Assembly: GCF_015350975.1 (NCBI RefSeq)
Contig: NZ_JADKRX010000003.1
Location: 229,178 to 293,177 of the forward strand
Length of the DNA: 64,000 bases
Direction of reading: 5' to 3'
Source of the DNA: Curtobacterium sp. VKM Ac-1395
GTDB lineage: Bacteria; Actinomycetota; Actinomycetes; Actinomycetales; Microbacteriaceae
The notes under the pieces were generated by a model. It was not told the DNA's origin and searched no databases. It worked only from the letters and a program-made list of their open reading frames with translations. Numbering within the stretch: the first letter of the stretch is position 1; each line of letters begins with the position of its first letter. The translations under genes were made by a program, and so were the position numbers. Below are positions 1-7,622 of the stretch, piece by piece.

Positions 1-204
1 GTGCGCGTCGTCGACGGCCCCGTCGTCGGCATCAGCATGATCGGCGCACGCGTCGGCGAGCTCATCGCCGAGGCCCAGCTCGCCGTGAACTGGGAAGCCC
101 ACCCGGAGGACGTCGCGCCGCTCATCCACGCGCACCCGACCCAGAGCGAAGCCCTCGGCGAAGCGCTGATGCACCTCGCGGGCAAGCCGCTGCACGCCCT
201 GTGA
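1..204 (+). CDS. lpd: Dihydrolipoyl dehydrogenase (E3), C-terminal fragment
   Basis: The gene enters from the left edge, so only the last 67 residues are visible. They form the C-terminal half of the pyridine nucleotide-disulfide oxidoreductase dimerisation domain, with the typical [13 protein letters not shown] segment. In this family the HP pair holds the active-site histidine that works with the redox disulfide of the partner subunit. E3 reoxidises the dihydrolipoyl group of 2-oxo-acid dehydrogenase complexes using FAD and NAD+. The E2 gene follows 61 bases downstream on the same strand, so the two are probably one operon. The first visible GTG is simply an in-frame codon, not the start. 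Confidence 0.93.
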   Translation: MRVVDGPVVGISMIGARVGELIAEAQLAVNWEAHPEDVAPLIHAHPTQSEALGEALMHLAGKPLHAL

Positions 205-265
205 GCCGGCGCACGATGACACAGACACCCACCACGAACCACCCCTGCGAAGAGGAGTCCACCCG

Positions 266-1795
266 ATGAGCGAATCCGTCAACCTCCCGGCGCTCGGCGA
301 GAGCGTCACCGAGGGCACGGTGACCCGATGGCTGAAGAACGTCGGTGACCGGGTCGAGGTCGACGAGCCGCTGCTCGAGGTCTCGACCGACAAGGTCGAC
401 ACCGAGATCCCGTCGCCGATCGCCGGTGTCGTCGAGGAGATCCTGGTCCAGGAGGACGAGACCGTCGAGGTCGGCACCCCGCTGGTGAAGATCGGCGACG
501 GCTCCGGGTCCTCCGACGGCGACTCCGGTTCGTCGGACTCCTCGGCGTCGGACTCGTCCGAGTCGAACGAGGCCGCTGCCGACCAGGAAGCGCCCGCAGC
601 CGAGCCGAGCACGGAGCAGGACACCGAGGCCAAGGCCCCGGAGCCCACCGAGCCCGAGCCGGCCCCGGCCGGACAGACCCAGCCAGCAGCACCCGCAGCG
701 CCGTCCGCACCGCCGGCCGCCGCACCCGTGCCGCAGGCCGCCCCAGTGCCGCCGCCCGCGGCCGTGCCGGCTCCCCCGGCCGCCGCTGCCCCGGCTCCCG
801 CCGCCGTGCCGGCCCCGGCCGCTGCGGTGTCGAGTGCGCCGACGGCGTCCGCTGAGGTCCCGAACCCGTCGCAGAACGGCGCCGCCTCCGGCTACGTCAC
901 GCCGCTGGTGCGCAAGCTCGCCAACGAGCAGGGCGTCGACCTGTCGACCGTCACCGGCACCGGTGTCGGTGGGCGCATCCGCAAGGAGGACGTGCTCGCC
1001 GCCGTCAAGCCCGCCGCGGCTCCTGCTGCCTCCGCTGCCCCCGCGGCGACGTCCGGCCCGTTCGTGGCCGAGGTCTCCCCGCTCCGTGGCACCCGCGAGA
1101 AGATGACGCGCCTGCGCAAGGTCGTCGCCGAGCGTGCCGTGCAGTCGATGACCTCGACCGCACAGCTGACGAGCGTCGTCGAGGTCGACGTCACGAAGGT
1201 GGCGCAGTTCCGCGACGCCCACAAGGCCGAGTTCCTCGAGAAGACCGGCGCGAAGCTCTCCTTCATGCCGTTCTTCGCCCTGGCGGCATCGGAAGCGCTC
1301 AAGGCGCACCCGAAGATCAACTCGACCGTCGATGGTGAGGAGATTGTGTACCCGGAGACGGAGAACGTCTCGATCGCGGTCGACACCGAGCGCGGCCTGC
1401 TCACCCCGGTGATCAAGGACGCCGCGTCGCTCGACCTCGCGCAGTTCTCGAAGGCGATCGCCGACCTCGCCGAGCGCACCCGCAACAACCAGCTGAAGCC
1501 CGACGAGCTCGCCGGCGGCACCTTCACGCTGACCAACACGGGTTCGCGCGGTGCACTGTTCGACACCCCGGTCGTGTTCCTGCCGCAGTCGGCCATCCTC
1601 GGGACGGGCATCGTGACCAAGCGTCCGGCCGTCGTGAAGGTGGACGGGCAAGAGGCCATCGCGATCCGCTCGTTCGTGTACCTGGCGCTGTCGTACGACC
1701 ACCGGATCATCGACGGTGCGGACGCGTCGCGCTACCTCGTCGCGGTGAAGAACCGCCTCGAAGAGGGCAACTTCGCTCCGAACCTGGGGTACTGA
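266..1795 (+). CDS. sucB: 2-oxo-acid dehydrogenase E2 (dihydrolipoyllysine acyltransferase, probably succinyltransferase)
   Basis: This 509-residue protein has one N-terminal lipoyl domain (about residues 2-76) with the lipoylated lysine K43 in [11 protein letters not shown] long Ala/Pro-rich mobile linker (about 85-205) follows, then a peripheral E3-binding domain (about 209-245, [11 protein letters not shown]) and the catalytic acyltransferase domain. The catalytic motif [12 protein letters not shown] lies near residue 476, giving the usual His and Asp of E2 enzymes. It moves the acyl group from lipoyl to CoA in the cytoplasmic 2-oxoglutarate or pyruvate dehydrogenase complex. The ATG is preceded by a good ribosome-binding site (GAAGAGGAG). 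Assignment to the oxoglutarate rather than the pyruvate complex is inferred from general similarity and is not certain. Confidence 0.93.
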   Translation: MSESVNLPALGESVTEGTVTRWLKNVGDRVEVDEPLLEVSTDKVDTEIPSPIAGVVEEILVQEDETVEVGTPLVKIGDGSGSSDGDSGSSDSSASDSSESNEAAADQEAPAAEPSTEQDTEAKAPEPTEPEPAPAGQTQPAAPAAPSAPPAAAPVPQAAPVPPPAAVPAPPAAAAPAPAAVPAPAAAVSSAPTASAEVPNPSQNGAASGYVTPLVRKLANEQGVDLSTVTGTGVGGRIRKEDVLAAVKPAAAPAASAAPAATSGPFVAEVSPLRGTREKMTRLRKVVAERAVQSMTSTAQLTSVVEVDVTKVAQFRDAHKAEFLEKTGAKLSFMPFFALAASEALKAHPKINSTVDGEEIVYPETENVSIAVDTERGLLTPVIKDAASLDLAQFSKAIADLAERTRNNQLKPDELAGGTFTLTNTGSRGALFDTPVVFLPQSAILGTGIVTKRPAVVKVDGQEAIAIRSFVYLALSYDHRIIDGADASRYLVAVKNRLEEGNFAPNLGY

Positions 1796-1816
1796 CCCGC
1801 ACGTCCAGGTCCGACC

Positions 1817-1853
1817 GACGGCCCCGGTTCCCCTCGTGGGAGCCGGGGCTGTC
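1817..1853 (+). terminator. Strong hairpin terminator after the E2 gene
   Basis: A 16-base-pair stem (1817-1832 with 1838-1853, two G-U pairs) closes a five-base loop 21 bases after the E2 stop codon. There is no long T-run, as is common in high-GC actinobacteria. The pseudokinase gene ends from the other side at 1925, so it may stop transcription in both directions. Confidence 0.75.
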
Positions 1854-1924
1854 GGCGTGTGTCGGCGGCGTGGGCCGTCGGCGCGTGTCGACCATCGGTG
1901 TCGGCGGTGGTCCTCGGTCCGGCG

Positions 1925-2704
1925 TCACGCGGCGCTGAGGCCCAGCACCCCGGCCGCCACGAGGCCGCTGGCGACGACGACCCCGACGAGCAGTGTCCGC
2001 GCGGGCACCCGGACGCCGCCCCTGCCGAGCCGCACCCCGCGCTCGACGACGTCCTGCACCACGGCGAGGAGGCCCGTCGGCTCCGGCGGGGCCGGGGCCA
2101 CGACGGCGTAGACGTCCGCCGGGGGCTCCCAGCGGACGGGCCGCGGCGGGCCCGTCGCGTGCACGACGGCGACGAGACGTCGGAGGTCCTCCACCGCACC
2201 CCCGAGCGCCCCGGCGACGGCGGCGTCGACCGCCGCACGGCACGGCTCGCGGTGGTCGACCCGCTCCCACACCGCGCGCGCCGCCTGCACCAGTGCGGTG
2301 ACGCCCGGCGCCTCCGACGTCCGCAGCGGTGCCGAGCCCGGATCGGCGTCGGGCGGGTGGTCGACGAGGACCGGTGCGCCGGAGTCGTCGACGAGGACGT
2401 CGTCGGCACGGGCGTCGCCGAGCACCACGGCTCCCGCTGCGGCGTCGATGGCCAGTTCGAGCAGCGGGAGCGTCAGGGTGACGGCCACCCCGACCGTCGG
2501 CACGCCGATGCGGTCGAGGGCGTCGGGGAGCGGCGTGCCGGTGAGCTGCTCGGTCTGCACCACGAGGCGGCCGTCGGGGCTGCGGCCGACGGTGGTGACC
2601 CGCACGCAGTGCTGCGGCTCGGACGCGCAGCGGTCGGCCACCCACAGGGCGTAGCGGCCGGTGTCCGAACCGGACCAGCGGTGTTCGACGGTGGTCGTTG
2701 CCAT
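1925..2704 (-). CDS. Membrane-anchored protein with a degenerate kinase-like fold
   Basis: The product has 259 residues from an ATG at 2704. An upstream in-frame extension is possible but looks non-coding. The central stretch (GDARADDVLVDDSGAPVLVD) has the layout of the catalytic and metal-binding loops of Ser/Thr protein kinases (normally HxDxKPxN ... DFG). The catalytic Asp-Lys pair and the DFG are not recognisable, so it looks like a pseudokinase. The last 25 residues form one hydrophobic segment (TLLVGVVVASGLVAAGVLGL), so the soluble domain probably faces the cytoplasm from a C-terminal anchor. Function is unknown. It stands alone, divergent from the DUF4191 gene. The fold assignment rests on a weak motif resemblance. 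Confidence 0.6.
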   Translation of the reverse strand: MATTTVEHRWSGSDTGRYALWVADRCASEPQHCVRVTTVGRSPDGRLVVQTEQLTGTPLPDALDRIGVPTVGVAVTLTLPLLELAIDAAAGAVVLGDARADDVLVDDSGAPVLVDHPPDADPGSAPLRTSEAPGVTALVQAARAVWERVDHREPCRAAVDAAVAGALGGAVEDLRRLVAVVHATGPPRPVRWEPPADVYAVVAPAPPEPTGLLAVVQDVVERGVRLGRGGVRVPARTLLVGVVVASGLVAAGVLGLSAA

Positions 2705-2831
2705 GGTGACCAGCGTGGTGGAGGCGGGACGAGCCTCCCGGGCCGGTGCGACCGTCTGTGGAGAACGCCGTTCGCCCACAGCCAGTTCACCCACGGTCCA
2801 CACGATGGCCGTCAGGCCGTATCCTGGGGGC

Positions 2832-3551
2832 ATGGCACGAAGCAGCTCGACCGACACGAAGGCGAAGGCGAAGGAGCCGGGACGTCTGAAGCAGATGTTC
2901 CAGGTCTTCCAGATGACCCGTCGGGCTGACCCGACGTCGATCTGGTGGTTCGCCGCCGCGTTCCTCGTCCCCGTCGTCCTCGGGGTGCTCCTGGCGCTGC
3001 GGCTGCCGGGGCAGAACTGGCTCGCGGTCGTCCTCTGGATCCTCGCCGGCGTGCTCCTCGGTGTGCTGCTCTTCCTGATCGTGCTCGGTCGTCTGGCCGA
3101 ACGGGCGGCGTACTCGCAGATCGAGGGCCAGCCCGGTGCCGTCGGTGCCGTGCTGTCGAACTCCCTCCGTCGCCAGTGGCGCTCCAGCGAGATGCCCGTC
3201 GCGGTCCACGGCCGTTCGCAGTCCGCCGTCTACCGCGCCGTGGGCACGCCCGGCGTCGTCCTCATCACCGAGGGCCAGGTCGGCAACATCTCCCGCCAGG
3301 TGGACGAGGAGCGCCGCAAGGTCCAGCGCATCGTCCCGAACGTCCCCGTGCACGTCGTGCACGTCGGTGAGGGCTCGGACGCCGTCACGCTGCACAAGCT
3401 CCCCCGTGCGATGAACAAGTACAAGAAGTCGCTCAACCGCAACGAGGTCCTCGCGGTCGCGAACCGCCTCGACTCCCTCACGCAGAGCCCGGCGTCGGCG
3501 ATCCCCAAGGGCATCGACCCGACCCGTGTCCGCGCAGGTCGTCCGCGCTGA
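2832..3551 (+). CDS. DUF4191 family membrane protein
   Basis: The 239-residue protein has a short basic N-terminus, two transmembrane segments (about 36-56 and 63-85) and a soluble C-terminal domain of about 150 residues. Its length and features fit the actinobacterial DUF4191 family (Rv2219 of M. tuberculosis), which has no established function. The start is taken at 2832, because an upstream in-frame ATG at 2661 would run through the promoter of the divergent gene. The order DUF4191, RDD, glnA1 is conserved in mycobacteria and supports the assignment. A strong terminator follows immediately. Confidence 0.85.
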   Translation: MARSSSTDTKAKAKEPGRLKQMFQVFQMTRRADPTSIWWFAAAFLVPVVLGVLLALRLPGQNWLAVVLWILAGVLLGVLLFLIVLGRLAERAAYSQIEGQPGAVGAVLSNSLRRQWRSSEMPVAVHGRSQSAVYRAVGTPGVVLITEGQVGNISRQVDEERRKVQRIVPNVPVHVVHVGEGSDAVTLHKLPRAMNKYKKSLNRNEVLAVANRLDSLTQSPASAIPKGIDPTRVRAGRPR

Positions 3552-3571
3552 CCACGCCCTGACGTCGTTGG

Positions 3572-3600
3572 ACGCCCCCGACCACTGCGGTCGGGGGCGT
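3572..3600 (+). terminator. Rho-independent terminator after the DUF4191 gene
   Basis: A perfect 12-base-pair stem (3572-3583 with 3589-3600) encloses the loop ACTGC and is followed by TCT. It lies 20 bases past the stop codon. Confidence 0.85.
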
Positions 3601-3803
3601 TCTGCGTCGTGGGGCCCGCGGGCTGCGGCCGTTGCGACGCGCCCCACGGCGGCGCGCACCGTGCGTGCTCCACGAGCTGGTGCGAGGTCGCTCACCCCGT
3701 GCGGGGCCACGACCGGGCTCGGAGTGGCCGAACTCGCATCAGGGCCGGCGTCGTCGCACCGCGTGCGCGCCGGACGCGCAGAATGCGCGCGCGGCCCGGT
3801 GCC
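3601..3803. other. Gene-free spacer between two convergent genes
   Basis: About 200 bases separate the DUF4191 terminator from the stop codon of the RDD gene. I see no gene, RNA or operator here, only GC-rich sequence with short imperfect repeats. Confidence 0.6.
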
Positions 3804-4241
3804 TCAGCGCCGGACGAGCACCGTGCCGGCCGCCGCGTCGTGCAGCGGGCGGCCGTCCTTCGCGTGGATGAGCACCGGGACGACGATGCACAGCAGCACG
3901 GTGCGGACGATCGGCCGCCACACCCCGACGTAGCCGCCACGGACCGGCACCACGCGGAGCCCGACGCAGACCTGCCCGAACGACCCGGAGAGCAGCGGGA
4001 TGAAGACGACCTGCATCGCGGCGAAGATCGCCAGCGTGACGAAGTTGCCCGAGTCGCCGTAGGTCCCGAGGCCGAGCGACACGAGGGACGCGAGCGCCCA
4101 GTCGATCACGAGCGCGATCAGCCGCCGCCCGAAGCTGCCCATCGACCGGGGCCCGGACTGCGGCAGGCCGAGGACCTTGCCGGGCCACTCCCCCGCACCG
4201 GCACCAGCAGCGGAAGGGGACGACGAGGTGGGGCGGGCCAT
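3804..4241 (-). CDS. RDD family integral membrane protein
   Basis: A 145-residue protein with three predicted membrane helices. The RDD signature is present: a Phe-Gly-Arg-Arg-Leu-Ile-Ala entry followed by DWALASL, then SFGQVCVGLRVV. The C-terminal DGRPLHDAAAGTVLV is the usual end of the family. RDD proteins are small membrane proteins, some linked to ion transport, and no substrate can be assigned here. The ATG at 4241 is chosen because the upstream in-frame ATG at 4295 falls inside the GlnR operator of glnA. It sits divergent from glnA1, as in mycobacteria. Confidence 0.85.
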   Translation of the reverse strand: MARPTSSSPSAAGAGAGEWPGKVLGLPQSGPRSMGSFGRRLIALVIDWALASLVSLGLGTYGDSGNFVTLAIFAAMQVVFIPLLSGSFGQVCVGLRVVPVRGGYVGVWRPIVRTVLLCIVVPVLIHAKDGRPLHDAAAGTVLVRR

Positions 4242-4268
4242 GTCCCCAGGGTAGGCGACACCGGGTGC

Positions 4269-4306
4269 GTAACACGCCGGAAACAACGCAGTCACGTCCG
4301 GGAAAC
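4269..4306 (+). promoter_or_regulatory. Double GlnR box upstream of glnA1
   Basis: Four half-sites alternate with exact six-base spacers: GTAAC (4269), GAAAC (4280), GTCAC (4291) and GAAAC (4302). This matches the GTnAC-n6-GAAAC pair described for the actinobacterial nitrogen regulator GlnR, repeated twice. A plausible -10 (TAGCCT, 4317-4322) lies just downstream, so GlnR would bind over or just upstream of the -35 region. The divergent RDD gene starts 28 bases to the left and could share the control. Confidence 0.85.
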
Positions 4307-4383
4307 CCCGGGTCTCTAGCCTCGTCGGAGGGTGCCTCTCGGTCCCCTCGAACCACCACCCAACCAGTAGGAGAACGACTCAC

Positions 4384-5808
4384 ATGTTCAGTGATTCCTC
4401 CGAGGTGCTCGCCTTCATCAAGGACACGGACGTCAAGTTCCTCGACATCCGTTTCACGGACCTCCCCGGGGTCCAGCAGCACTTCAACATCCCCGCGTCC
4501 ACGGTCGACGAGGACTTCTTCTCGGTCGGGCAGCTCTTCGACGGCTCCTCGATCCGCGGTTTCGCGTCGATCCACGAGTCCGACATGCAGCTCATCCCGG
4601 ACGTGACGACCGCGTACGTCGACCCGTTCCGCGCGGAGCGCACGCTGATCATGGTGTTCGACATCTACAACCCGCGCAACGGCGAGATCTACAGCCGTGA
4701 CCCGCGCCAGGTCGCCAAGAAGGCCGAGAAGTACCTCGCCTCGACCGGCATCGCGGACACCGCGTTCTTCGCCCCCGAGGCCGAGTTCTACATCTTCGAC
4801 GACGTCCGCTACTCGGTCACGCAGAACGAGTCGTTCTACGCGGTCGACTCCGAGGAGGGCGCCTGGAACACGGGTCGCACCGAAGAGGGCGGCAACCTCG
4901 CCAACAAGACCCCGTACAAGGGCGGCTACTTCCCCGTGTCGCCGGTCGACAAGACCGCCGACCTGCGCGACGACATCTCGCTCAAGCTGATCGACTCGGG
5001 CCTCGAGCTCGAGCGCGCGCACCACGAGGTGGGCACCGGCGGCCAGCAGGAGATCAACTACAAGTTCGACACGATGGTCCACGCCGCGGACGACATCCTG
5101 AAGTTCAAGTACATCGTGAAGAACACGGCCGAGCAGTGGGGCAAGGTCGCCACCTTCATGCCGAAGCCGATCTTCGGTGACAACGGCTCGGGCATGCACA
5201 CGCACCAGTCGCTCTGGTCCGACGGCACCCCGCTCTTCTACGACGAGAACGGCTACGGCGGGCTCTCCGACCTCGCCCGCTGGTACATCGGTGGCCTGCT
5301 CAAGCACGCGCCCGCCGTCCTGGCGTTCACGAACCCGACGATCAACTCGTACCACCGTCTGATCCCGGGCTTCGAGGCCCCCGTCAACCTCGTCTACTCG
5401 GCGGGCAACCGCTCGGCCTCGATCCGCATCCCGATCACGGGCACGAACCCGAAGGCCAAGCGCATCGAGTTCCGCGCGCCCGACGCCTCCGGCAACCCGT
5501 ACCTGGCGTTCGCCGTGCAGCTGATGGCGGGCCTCGACGGCATCCAGAACCGCATCGAGCCGCACGAGCCCGTCGACAAGGACCTCTACGAGCTCCCGCC
5601 CGAGGAGGCGAAGAACATCCCGCAGGTGCCGGCGTCCCTCGACGCCGCACTCGCAGCGCTCGAGGCGGACCACGAGTTCCTCCTCAAGGGGAACGTCTTC
5701 ACCGAGGACCTCATCCAGACGTGGATCGACTACAAGCGCGAGAACGAGATCCTGCCGATGGCGCAGCGTCCGCACCCGTTCGAGTACGAGCTGTACTTCG
5801 GCGTCTGA
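4384..5808 (+). CDS. glnA: Glutamine synthetase, type I (adenylylatable)
   Basis: This 474-residue cytoplasmic enzyme makes glutamine from glutamate, ammonia and ATP as a dodecamer. Typical features are visible: DGSSIRGF near residue 54, the ATP/metal-binding segments EAEFYIFD and [22 protein letters not shown], the NRSASIRIP loop, and the regulatory tyrosine in [11 protein letters not shown] near the C-terminus. That tyrosine is the site modified by GlnE, whose gene lies 5.5 kb downstream. The ribosome-binding site TAGGAGAACGACTCAC precedes the ATG. Expression is likely under GlnR through the double operator upstream, and a strong terminator follows the gene. Length and motifs match the housekeeping GlnA1 of actinobacteria. 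Confidence 0.97.
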   Translation: MFSDSSEVLAFIKDTDVKFLDIRFTDLPGVQQHFNIPASTVDEDFFSVGQLFDGSSIRGFASIHESDMQLIPDVTTAYVDPFRAERTLIMVFDIYNPRNGEIYSRDPRQVAKKAEKYLASTGIADTAFFAPEAEFYIFDDVRYSVTQNESFYAVDSEEGAWNTGRTEEGGNLANKTPYKGGYFPVSPVDKTADLRDDISLKLIDSGLELERAHHEVGTGGQQEINYKFDTMVHAADDILKFKYIVKNTAEQWGKVATFMPKPIFGDNGSGMHTHQSLWSDGTPLFYDENGYGGLSDLARWYIGGLLKHAPAVLAFTNPTINSYHRLIPGFEAPVNLVYSAGNRSASIRIPITGTNPKAKRIEFRAPDASGNPYLAFAVQLMAGLDGIQNRIEPHEPVDKDLYELPPEEAKNIPQVPASLDAALAALEADHEFLLKGNVFTEDLIQTWIDYKRENEILPMAQRPHPFEYELYFGV

Positions 5809-5829
5809 GTCCCGCTCGACCCGCACACG

Positions 5830-5860
5830 AAGGGCCCCGCACCGATGGTGCGGGGCCCTT
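5830..5860 (+). terminator. Rho-independent terminator of glnA
   Basis: A perfect 14-base-pair stem (5830-5843 with 5847-5860) closes the three-base loop GAT, 21 bases after the stop codon. Confidence 0.9.
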
Positions 5861-5880
5861 CCGCGTTGCGGGTGCGCGGG

Positions 5881-5950
5881 CCGAGACTCGCCGAGGCGGA
5901 CAGGACTCGCGCGCCGGACGGCGCAGGGTGTCCGCCGGGCCGAGACTCGG
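5881..5950. repeat. 70-bp direct repeat, copy 1
   Basis: Copy 1 of a 70-base imperfect direct repeat that begins with CCGAGACTCG and ends with the small palindrome CCGAGACTCGG. Copy 2 lies at 6055-6124 in the same orientation, and a long palindrome sits between them. Neither copy encodes a credible protein. Confidence 0.7.
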
Positions 5951-5974
5951 CGCGCGGGCTGCGGCCGGCGCACC

Positions 5975-6043
5975 GGACGGGACCGCCTGGAGGCCCGGTG
6001 GTGGTCCGGCGGGCCGGCACCGGGCCTCCAGGCGGTTGCGTCC
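5975..6043. repeat. Dispersed intergenic palindrome, copy 1
   Basis: Two 26-base arms (5975-6000 and 6018-6043) pair with two mismatches. The core GGAGGCCCGGTG / CACCGGGCCTCC is shared with other palindromes at 17.5, 26.9, 39.1, 40.2, 44.5, 52.8, 59.1 and 60.5 kb. This copy lies between the convergent glnA and ugd genes. Confidence 0.8.
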
Positions 6044-6054
6044 CGGCGGCGCCG

Positions 6055-6124
6055 CCGAGACTCGGTGAGGCGGGCAGGATGCGTCTCCGGGACGGCGCGA
6101 TCTGTCCGGGAGGCCGAGACTCGG
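6055..6124. repeat. 70-bp direct repeat, copy 2
   Basis: Second copy of the repeat at 5881-5950. It starts and ends with CCGAGACTCGG and shares internal blocks such as GAGGCGGRCAGGA and GACGGCGCR. The remaining bases to the ugd stop codon at 6201 hold nothing recognisable. Confidence 0.7.
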
Positions 6125-6200
6125 CTCCGACACATGCACCCCCGGGCGCGCGAAACGGGGCCCGCACCGCCCCGGCACGGACCCCGTCTGCTGCGGGCGA

Positions 6201-7622
6201 CTAGCGGCTGGTGGCCAGCACGTCGTTGGACCCTGCAGCAACGCTCACGGGTGCACCCGCGACCGGCGTGGGACGTCCCAGGGAACGGACGGACCACCCC
6301 GCCTTGACCCAGTCGGTGACCGGGAGGCAGTTGCGCGCGTCGATGACGACGCGACGTCCGACGAGGTCCCCGAGGGCGACCGGGTCGGCGCTGATGATGT
6401 CGTCCCACTCGGTGAGCACGAGGACGATGTCGGCACCCTCGAGCGCCTCGGTCATGGACGCGGTGTAGCTCAGCGTCGGGAACGAGCGCTTGGCCGTCTC
6501 CATCGCCTCCGGGTCCCAGAGCGTGACCTGGGCGCCGCGGAGGTGCAGCGCCGCGGCGACGTTGAGCGCCGGCGAGTCGCGGACGTCGTCGGTGAGCGGC
6601 TTGAAGGCCGCGCCGATGACCGCCACGCGGCGGTTCAGAACCGATCCCCCGGCGGCGTCGATCGCCATGTCGATGACCCGCTGGCGCTGGCCCATGTTGA
6701 TCTCGTCGACCTGCTGCATGAGCCCGACGACCTGGCCGGCGCCGATCTCGTTCGCGCGGTACATGAGCGCCCGGATGTCCTTCGGCAGGCAGCCGCCGCC
6801 GAACCCGAGGCCGGCGTTGAGGAACTTCCGGCCGATGCGGGCGTCGTGGCCGAGGGCGTCGGCGAGCGTCGTCACGTCGGCGCCGGTGATGGCGCACATC
6901 TCGGAGATCGCGTTGATGAACGAGATCTTCGTGGCGAGGAACGCGTTCGCGCTGACCTTCACGAGCTCGGCGGTGGCGAGGTCCGTCGTGATGACCGGGG
7001 TGCCCTCGCTGATCGGTGCGGCGTAGACCTCGCGGATCACGGCGTCGGCTGCCTCGGACGCGCCGCCCCAGACCAGCCGGTCCGGGTGCAGGGTGTCCTC
7101 GACGGCCTTGCCCTCACGCAGGAACTCCGGGTTCCAGATGAGCTCGGCGGTGATGCCGACGGGGGCGAACTCGCGGACGATGCCGCGGAGCCGTGCCGCC
7201 GTGCCGACCGGGACCGTCGACTTGCCGACGATGAGTCCGGGGTGGGTGAGGTTCTCGGCCACGCCACGGGTGGCGCTCTCGACGTACGCCAGGTTGGCGG
7301 CGTGCGAGCCGGCCTTCTGGGGTGTGCCGACGCAGACGAAGTGCACGTCAGCGGCCGCCACGGCGGAGGCGATGTCCGAGGTGAAGCGGAGCTTGCCGCT
7401 GGCCACGTGCTTCGTGATGAGCTCGGGCAGGCCGGGCTCGAAGAACGGGACCTCGCCGGCGGACAGTGCGGCGAGCTTCGCCGGGTCGACGTCCACGCCG
7501 ATGGTCTCGAAGCCCATCTCGGCCATGGCGGCCGCGTGGGTGGCACCGAGGTAGCCGGTGCCGATGACGCTGATGACGGGCGCGGGACGGCCGTCCTTCT
7601 CGGAGTGCTTCTGAGCGGTCAT
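6201..7622 (-). CDS. ugd: UDP-glucose 6-dehydrogenase
   Basis: The 473-residue enzyme oxidises UDP-glucose twice to UDP-glucuronate with NAD+. An N-terminal Rossmann domain begins with VIGTGYLG (about 18-26). The catalytic cysteine is C278 in GFGGGCLPKD, and the C-terminal UDP-binding domain follows (VIGAAFKPLTDDVRDSP). It is the third gene of the minus-strand operon GT2-GH26-ugd. Its ATG overlaps the stop codon of the glycanase gene as ATGA, so the two are probably translationally coupled. In context it should feed uronic-acid precursor to the neighbouring polysaccharide synthase. Length and motifs are complete for the family. Confidence 0.95.
   Translation of the reverse strand: MTAQKHSEKDGRPAPVISVIGTGYLGATHAAAMAEMGFETIGVDVDPAKLAALSAGEVPFFEPGLPELITKHVASGKLRFTSDIASAVAAADVHFVCVGTPQKAGSHAANLAYVESATRGVAENLTHPGLIVGKSTVPVGTAARLRGIVREFAPVGITAELIWNPEFLREGKAVEDTLHPDRLVWGGASEAADAVIREVYAAPISEGTPVITTDLATAELVKVSANAFLATKISFINAISEMCAITGADVTTLADALGHDARIGRKFLNAGLGFGGGCLPKDIRALMYRANEIGAGQVVGLMQQVDEINMGQRQRVIDMAIDAAGGSVLNRRVAVIGAAFKPLTDDVRDSPALNVAAALHLRGAQVTLWDPEAMETAKRSFPTLSYTASMTEALEGADIVLVLTEWDDIISADPVALGDLVGRRVVIDARNCLPVTDWVKAGWSVRSLGRPTPVAGAPVSVAAGSNDVLATSR

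Noticed and set aside
3739..6897. A minus-strand open frame of more than 1000 codons across RDD, glnA and ugd
   Set aside because: It is antisense to well-supported genes, Arg/Val/Gly-rich with no domain, and an effect of high GC content.
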